Shown here one piece after another: positions 57,868 to 64,000 of a stretch of DNA of 64,000 bases. The translations under genes and the position numbers were made by a program. Origin of the DNA: Inia geoffrensis (taxonomy: Eukaryota > Chordata > Mammalia > Artiodactyla > Iniidae); assembly GCA_036417435.1 (NCBI GenBank), contig CM070918.1:30263523-30327522 (forward strand), written 5' to 3'. The first letter of the stretch is position 1. Each line of letters starts with the position of its first letter. The notes under the pieces are model-generated. The model was given only the letters and a program-made list of their open reading frames with translations. It made no database searches and was not told where the DNA came from.

Positions 57868-57972
57868 GAGCCAATACATTTTATTTTTATTTTTTAACAT
57901 CTTTATTGGAGTATAATTGCTTTACATTGTTGTGTTAGTTGCTGCTGTATAACAAAGTGAATCAGCTATCCA
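57868..57972 (-). mobile_element. Cetartiodactyl-type L1 3' end, antisense
   Basis: 'ttttaacatctttattggag', 'tataattgctttacattgtt' and 'ctgtataacaaagtgaatca' are the reversed 3' end of the L1 common in even-toed ungulates and whales. Truncated to about 100 bases. Confidence 0.8.
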
Positions 57973-58525
57973 TCTCGGGACAAGCTTTCCTGGAAGGGGT
58001 GGAGAGAGAAGCCGGTAGCTGGAAGGGGATGTGGGGCTGGGATGGACTCAGGGTACGGCCCGAGGACCACCTACATCTGAAGTTCCGAGTGCTGTTTAAA
58101 ATGCTGAGACCTAGGGGCCCCTCCCGCCACAAGCCCTCTGAATCAGAGCCTCTCTGTGTTGGGCGACTGGACCCTGTAGGAAAGGTGATGGTGGGAGGGA
58201 GCTGGAGGGGTTAGGGGGGAGGGAGGGATGGTGTTCCCCATCTGTAGAAGGGTGGGGATCGAGTGTGCGGCCCAGAGGAGAAGCCGGCACAGTTCCTGAC
58301 TCATGACACGCTCTCAGTCAGTGATTCTGTCTCCTGTGCAGTTCCCAATGGCTGTGGATCCTTACCCCCTATAAGTGGATTTAGAACTTTGCTGACAGTT
58401 ATTGATAGCTGGCCTCTTTTTCAAGACCGGCCAGGCCCCTCCTTTTATAACTGGAAAGAGGGAGATGTTAAAGGGATATCTAGCCTAGTGATAGAACTTT
58501 CTGTGACGATTGAAATGCTCTAGGT

Positions 58526-58694
58526 CTGCACTGTCCAATATGGGAACCATTAACCACCTGTGGCTACTGAGGGCTTTGAATGTAGCTACTGGGAATGAGG
58601 AGTTGAATTTTAAGTATATTGTATTTGAGTTAATTTAAATGTAAATTTAAATAGCCACGTGGGGCTAGTGGCTTCTTCCTGGATAGCACAGCTC
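58526..58694 (+). mobile_element. hAT-type MITE with terminal inverted repeats
   Basis: Left end ctgcactgtccaatatggga and right end 'ttcctggatagcacagctc' are inverted and imperfect. The interior has 'aatttaaatagccacgtggg'. Same family as 41474-41770. Confidence 0.75.
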
Positions 58695-59164
58695 TGGACC
58701 AGTGGAGGAGATGCAGCACTGCGGTGCATCAGGCTAACCCCCATCCCGAGGTGGGTGGGAGGGGCTATTTGCAGCAGGTGGTGGTGGAAGGCGAGCTCTG
58801 CCCCCAGGAGGCACTGGTGAAACCCTCCCTGGGGCCTCTCCAGACCCTGCTCCTGGGAGGCACAGTTTCCCTTGAGCTTGGAGGGAGGAGGCCCAGGCTG
58901 GCCACTGCTGTGGTCAGTGATGGGAAGGATGGTGGGTCTCCCAGGCACGTGGATTGGTGCACCTTCTCCTGGTGTCATAAATTGGGGCCTTCTTAGCCTT
59001 CTCAACCTTGGAGGGCCTGCTTGGCATCTGCTTCTGGGGTTCGTGGGTGAGGACTTGTCCCCTTGGCTCTGGTCTGAGGAGCTGGAAGGCAGAACCCGTT
59101 CGTGGGGCCGGAGCTCAGCACTGAGTGGGACCAGCTTTTCCCCAGGAGTCAGAGGCAGCACTCA

Positions 59165-59390
59165 TCTCGAGCTTTACGGTTGGCAAAGCCTTACTCGCAG
59201 TGATTTGTCAGGCATTTACTATTTGCAGAAACCTGGCCAGGGTCAGTATTAATACTATGGGGAAACTGAGACCAGACTGCAGAGTCCATGGGGCAGACTC
59301 TGTGTGTCTCACTGCTGCGTCCTCAGGGCCTTTTGCGCTGCTTGGCACGTGGTGGGTGCTCAAGGAACATTTGCCTGGTGGATGAGGCTC
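59165..59390. mobile_element. MIR fragment (-) followed by L2 3' end (+)
   Basis: 59200-59275 has a reversed MIR core ('tactatggggaaactgagac'). 59310-59385 has 'ctgcttggcacgtggtgggt' and 'gctcaaggaacatttg' of an L2 3' terminus. Confidence 0.6.
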
Positions 59391-59789
59391 AGGGAGGCCT
59401 AGCAGCTTGGCCAGAGGGCGCATAGCCTCTGGAGGTCCTGTCCCTCCAAATTCCACCTCCTTTTGGCCTTTGATGAGAGCCTCCACTTGCATCTCCCCTG
59501 CCTTTCAGAAAGGGGCCTCGCCAGTTTTCTTTTGGTAAATGAAATCATGCACACGGTGAAAAACAAAAGGAGAAAAATTCAAAACAGTACTAAAGGGTAT
59601 GTAATAAAAAGGAAGCCTTCTTCCCACCTCTGCCAATACCATTGGCCTCTCAGCACCCCTCTCCCAAGGCATCTTCTTTTTCTGGTCCCTGGAGGTGCTT
59701 CTAGCCGTGCTCTGTGTGTATGGGCCCTTATCCCTGCACAGACAGTAAGCAGTCCTCTTGGCCAATAAGACTGGGAAGCATTGGTATTT

Positions 59790-60070
59790 GTAGGTTAGTT
59801 GAAAAATTCATTTAAGGTGGGGATGCATAAAAAAGTGATAGAGACTTTATTTTCTTTTAACCTAAGTTGCATGTTATAATCTCGTTCTGCACCTTGCCTT
59901 TTTAACTTAACAGTGTATCTTGGCCATCATTCCATATCAGTGCATATAATCTAATTGCCCTTCAATCTGATTGCTCTTCATGGCTCTCAAGGCCTTCCAT
60001 TGTAGGGATGGACCATACTTCATTGCACTGATTCCCTGTTGTTGGGCATCTAGGTTGTTTATGGGCTTGT
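59790..60070 (-). mobile_element. Old L1 3' fragment, antisense
   Basis: 'ttgcctttttaacttaacag', 'ttggccatcattccatatca' and 'gttgggcatctaggttgttt' are reversed L1. Confidence 0.78.
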
Positions 60071-60261
60071 GCCTCTAGTCTAAAGTAGACTGTTAGATCA
60101 GTGTGGTGCATTTCTGTAGCTGTGCTTCTGCACACACCCCTGCTGCCCCGGCACACACACTGCACACCTGATGTGAGCTCCAGGCATGGCTCTACTTCTT
60201 TTCTGGCAAAGCCAGAGTTTCTCCCGCAAGCCAGGGTCTTCAAAATCCAGGAGGGCAGCGG

Positions 60262-60292
60262 CTTCGGGGGCGGGGGTGGGGGCGGGTCTGTG
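60262..60292 (+). repeat. G-rich tract with quadruplex potential
   Basis: Four runs of three or more G separated by one base or two (gggggcgggggtgggggcggg) satisfy the simple quadruplex pattern. Confidence 0.7.
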
Positions 60293-60359
60293 GTTAAGTA
60301 AGTGCGACCTTTCTCTGTGTGGATGAGTCAGAATCCTTTGGTTTTTAAGCCCATCTCAG

Positions 60360-60640
60360 CTGTTTCGTACAGAAGCACATTATTGGCCCGTGTAACAGGG
60401 AAGTTGGGAGGGTGAATTGAATTCAGGGACAGCTGGGTCCCAGCTCCAACTCTGCCCTCAGCTCTGGTTTCTTTTGGGTCGGCTTCATTCTTGGGCAGAG
60501 TCTCCCCAGGTAGTGGCAGTTCGGCTCCCAGCGGTCTGGGCTTCCATCTCCAACTAGAAGAGAGAGTTTCAGCCAAAGCTTAGTCTGGCTCCCATTGTTT
60601 TGACTTGAGTCACATGTCCATCCCAGAACCAAACCCTCTG
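60360..60640. repeat. Second copy of the unnamed repeat seen at 60-600
   Basis: 'cggcttcattcttgggcaga', 'gtctccccaggtagtggcag' and 'cacatgtccatcccagaacc' parallel the order of the copy at the window start. Confidence 0.5.
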
Positions 60641-61224
60641 CCTCTGCGGGTTCTGGGTCATGTGGCTACCCTCGAGTGGGGGCTGGGATCAGCTCCCCCA
60701 AACCTCAAGGGCTGGGAGTGAGGGGGTGGTTCCCTAAAGAAAAACCACCTGTGAGGAAAAGGCTGCAGAATGCACACTGGGTGGACAGAACCAGCATCTG
60801 TGCATTGTGTAAGACTCACCGACCGCAGCTCCAGTCAGCAGCTGGCAAGCGTGGGTGCGAACAAGGCAGTCTGACAATTAGCTGACTGTCCGGGGAGAAC
60901 CACTCCTTGCCATTGGATCTTGGAAGAGCCTGGGTGATTTGCTGCCGCCTCCGTGCAGCCCACGTGGGTCATAGCTTTTCTTTCAAGCTCCTAGCCTCTC
61001 CATTATGATCGTAGGTGATTCTTAACCCTTAGGGGGTAGGTAATAAGACCCTTTTGGGAATCTGCTGTATTGGATGGTGTCTTTCTCCTCAAATAAGTGC
61101 CCTTACACCTTTACCCCAATTTCACGGCCCCCAGGTTAAGAACCTCTGCCTCAGTTTGTATGGATATTTTAAAAACCTCATTATTTAACTTTTTTTTTTT
61201 TTCCTATGTGGGTCTTATCTACTC

Positions 61225-61425
61225 CAGGGGGCACAGAGCCGTGGACCTGGTCTTCAGATCTGGGTTTGTACTGAACTGTATTCACTGTGGGCTTTAATTT
61301 TTTTTACCTGTAAAATGAAGGAAAAAAGTATCCATCTCTTGGAGTCATTTCAAGGATTAAGTGAAATAACTTATGTTGTGATTTAAGGCTTAGCATGCAG
61401 TAAGCGCTCAGTAAACATACTCAGT
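61225..61425 (+). mobile_element. MIR
   Basis: 'tcaaggattaagtgaaataa' and 'catgcagtaagcgctcagta' give a clear 3' half; the 5' half is diverged. Confidence 0.8.
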
Positions 61426-62484
61426 AGTCCGATAAGGCCTCTGGAGCTGCTGATATGTTCTGGAAGATTCCCAGTGAACCCACGCCATCTCTCTGGGGCC
61501 CATGACAGTCTCTGGAAGGGGCTTGGCTGCTGTTTGATGGATGAAGAGGTTCAGAGAGAACATCTTTGTTCACTCAAGAGTTCCCTGGAGTGATTGTTTG
61601 CCATTTCCAGGTGGGCAAACTAAGGCCAAGGAGGTTTCAGTGACTTATCCAGGCATCTTGGGGTTAGTTTGGGTTAGTTGTGAGCACTTTTACATCCCAA
61701 TCTTAGGACACCCCTCACTTATTTTATAAACAGTGCCTCCTGCATGGCCATGGACAGGGCACAGGTGACAGCTCACCTGTGCATGATGCCTGCCTGCAGG
61801 AGTTCCCTGATCTCAGCAGCGTCCTTTCCGGCCCCTGAGCCCCAGCCAGTGGCTCCTCTGCCTGCCTGGCTGGACACCAGGTCTCGGGTGGTGGGTATTT
61901 TTCTGTAGAAATGCAAACTGGTGCTTTGAGAGTATTAAGACACAAAGTCCCTGTGGTTAACAGCAAATTAATCACAGTGTTAAGGAGGGAATGTCTGGGT
62001 AGACGTGACTTCATGAGCTTGTCATAAAGTCTGTCCCTGCCATGTTTCACTCTCCAAGGTTTTTGACTTTCAGAAAAGGAACCACAGATAGAGTTACCAA
62101 GTTTTACAGAAATATTTTTACTGGGCAGAAGATTGCTTTCTGGTGAGAGCCAGTTATTTCAGGAGACAAGCAAAGAGCCCTTTATTCTCACGTTCTGTGG
62201 GAGGAAAATATTATGCTAGGAAGCCCGCTTCTTGGACGGGCTGTTTGAGAGGCTGGGCTGCATTTCTGGAGTTGGGAGTGGGTGACATGAGATGGTGTGG
62301 GTGCCTGGGGGGCTGCTGGGTGTGCCTCCCTGGGGATTTGGGGCTCGTTGTATGGGCGTAAGGGAGCCTAAGCTATAGAGCGGGGAAGGGAGGTGACCAG
62401 ACCTGGGCTTTGACCTGGGAGTGCATGGCAGAGAAAGGAAGAAACAGGGTTGTACGCCAGTGTTGGAGCCCCCCAGCTGGAGAG

Positions 62485-62645
62485 CAAGCCTGGGGTCAGC
62501 TGGCTCTGCCATTTACCGGCTGTGTGACTCTGGGTCCTCACCCCCTGAGCCTCCATTTCCATATGTAAATTGGGGATAACGAAGTTATCCACCACATGGG
62601 CTTGTGTGAGTGTTAAATGAGATCATCGATGTCAAGCACTTTCTC
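62485..62645 (+). mobile_element. MIR
   Basis: 'tctgccatttaccggctgtg', 'tgactctgggtcctcacccc' and 'gtgagtgttaaatgagatca' in order. Confidence 0.85.
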
Positions 62646-62649
62646 ATTT

Positions 62650-63735
62650 ACTCGATCTGTGATATCCAGTGGTGACTGTCAGAGGGAGGGAGATGGACCT
62701 TCCTCCTCCACATTCCGGAACCAACTCGTTCTGCAGCTCATCCTTTGCTGGTGCCTTGGAGTGCCGTGGGCATATTTCCTGGTCCCAAATGTGACTTCCG
62801 GTTGGCTACTGTGGTGGGGGATTGGAAATCTGGGTCCCTCCAGCAAACTGGTGATTTATGAGCCTCATTCCTTGAGCGCTAGTCTGTACTTCAGCTCGTG
62901 GAAGGGACTGTTTTCTCCTGGAAATTAGGGGAAAACAATATGGGCTTGATTGTATTCAAGGAGGATGGGTTTGACCTTTGCGGATTAAGACTTTGTTCTC
63001 CCCTCCCCCCATGATGTGGAAGAAGGATGCCTGCCAAGAGTTTTGTTTGTGTCTGGAGCAGCCATGTGTCTGATAAGGAGACGGCATCCTTGCCCTCTTC
63101 TTGCTTCTGAGCATAATCCCTTTTAAGTTGGGCAGTTGGAGAGGGTTGATTTATTTCGTTCTCTTCCTCACCTCCCTGTCGTTATTTAGAATGTGAGGGA
63201 GAGTTTATCTTGTTCTCCAGGAGATCTATCGTTTCAGCTTTGGAATGGTACCCAAGTTTATAGAATGGAGTCTGGTGCCCAGAGCCTTCTGGTAAATATT
63301 TTGGGAAGTGGGATTCCTCTGGCATTATAGCCCGTGAGTTGGGCAATGGGTGCTTTTCCACGACTCGAAGATCGAACTTGACCTCTTCTCATACAAAGCC
63401 CTGCACATGGGCTACTTGGGGCTACTTGCTAAGGCATCTCAGCGCCCAGAATTCCTGCCTCTTAGGGGTTCTCTTGTGCTGTGCCTGCCGCCAGGAACCC
63501 ATGCATTGCTTCTTCATTCCTTGCAAATGCACATGCCCCTTCTTTATCCTCAGAACCTGGCTTCCTTCTTCCTTCTCATGTAGCCTCCATCGTTCATCAT
63601 AACCCCCCCAAAGCCTTCCCTCAAGGCTGTCCTCCTTGTTGCTAAAAGCCTTTCCATTGCTTTGCTGATACCTCCTGTGTTCTGCCCTGGGTTGGCCAAG
63701 TCAGACAGGATGGCCCTGGACAAGATCCATGTTCT
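62650..63735. other. Intronic DNA, nothing recognised
   Basis: Unique-looking DNA with short open frames only; no exon with NKD1 residues was seen. Confidence 0.4.
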
Positions 63736-64000
63736 TTCAATCTGTTTCCTCATCAATAAAATGGGATGGTAATATTGATCCCCGCCCCACTGCCCCGGAA
63801 GAGTGGAAGGATGAAAAGATAATGAGTGGGAAGACTCAGGTGTGCAGCAGACTACCGGTGTGCTGTAGGGTTTGGTAACTATTTCGCTCCCCCTCTTAAA
63901 TTATAAGCTGCTCGAGGGCAAATGCCAGTTCTTAGTCATCGTCATGTCTCCTTGAGAGCATCTTAGCCTGGTGTCTTGTTCATAGTAGGCCTAAGAACAC
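63735..64000 (+). mobile_element. MIR core and L2-like 3' end
   Basis: 63742-63800 has 'tttcctcatcaataaaatgg' (MIR core). 63890-63990 has 'aaattataagctgctcgagg' and 'ctggtgtcttgttcatagta', an L2-like 3' end running to the window edge. Confidence 0.6.

Larger units (their letters stand above)
43999..64000 (+). other. NKD1: NKD1 intron 3 (partial; no further coding exon found)
   Basis: Everything from the exon 3 donor to the window end is read as intron 3. By eye I looked for an exon continuing into the acidic segment after residue 64 of NKD1 (a run of Glu/Asp) and for the EF-hand block. I found no open segment with matching residues and splice sites. The interval is filled by MIR, L2, L1, MLT1, hAT and SINE pieces listed separately, and by unassigned DNA. 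A short or diverged exon could have been missed. Confidence 0.7.

Noticed and set aside
58610..59161. 183-codon - strand frame
   Set aside because: Its end lies in a hAT-type element and the rest lacks any recognisable feature; it is intronic to NKD1 on the opposite strand.

Overview
This window is mammalian nuclear DNA. It most likely comes from a cetacean, or more broadly a whippomorph. Five copies of a tRNA-Glu-derived SINE of the cetacean/hippo CHR type are present (heads reading gggcttccctggtgg...). There is also the 3' end of a cetartiodactyl-type L1. No ruminant Bov-tA/BovB, pig PRE-1 or primate Alu elements were seen. The rest of the interspersed DNA is the usual eutherian mix of MIR, L2, old L1, MLT1 LTRs and hAT-type DNA transposons.

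The only protein-coding gene I can support is the 5' end of NKD1 (naked cuticle homolog 1, a Dishevelled-binding antagonist of Wnt/beta-catenin signalling) on the + strand. Three coding exons are present: 43003-43027, 43151-43183 and 43865-43998. They have canonical GT/AG borders and splice into 64 codons that match the N-terminus of mammalian NKD1. The gene starts in a TATA-less CpG island (about 42000-44010) with GC boxes, a CCAAT box and a consensus TCF/LEF site. The remaining NKD1 exons (Dvl-binding/EF-hand region and His-rich tail) were not found and presumably lie beyond base 64000.

Layout: 1-41900 is intergenic DNA upstream of NKD1. In other mammals this is the BRD7-NKD1 interval; that placement is known synteny and not visible here. 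It holds L1 fragments at 2.3-4.2, 7.2-7.6 and 16.1-17.1 kb, MLT1 LTRs at 8.4 and 28.7-29.9 kb, SINEs at 12.2, 22.4, 26.2 and 32.2 kb, and many MIR/L2 pieces. 42000-44010 is the CpG-island promoter and the first three exons. 43999-64000 is intron 3, with a long (GT)n microsatellite, a SINE nested in a MIR, L1, MLT1 and hAT elements, and non-repeat stretches.

Regulatory reading (inference): NKD1 is known as a Wnt-induced feedback inhibitor. Consensus TCF/LEF words occur in the promoter, twice in the first 4 kb of intron 3, and in a repeat-free block 22 kb upstream beside SOX-like and homeodomain-like words. Other observations worth checking are an intron 1 of exactly 41 stop-free codons, a two-codon uORF just before the NKD1 start, and a pair of CTCF-like motifs near 17.4 kb. 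I saw no dramatic undescribed system. Most long open frames here are chance frames in GC-rich DNA.
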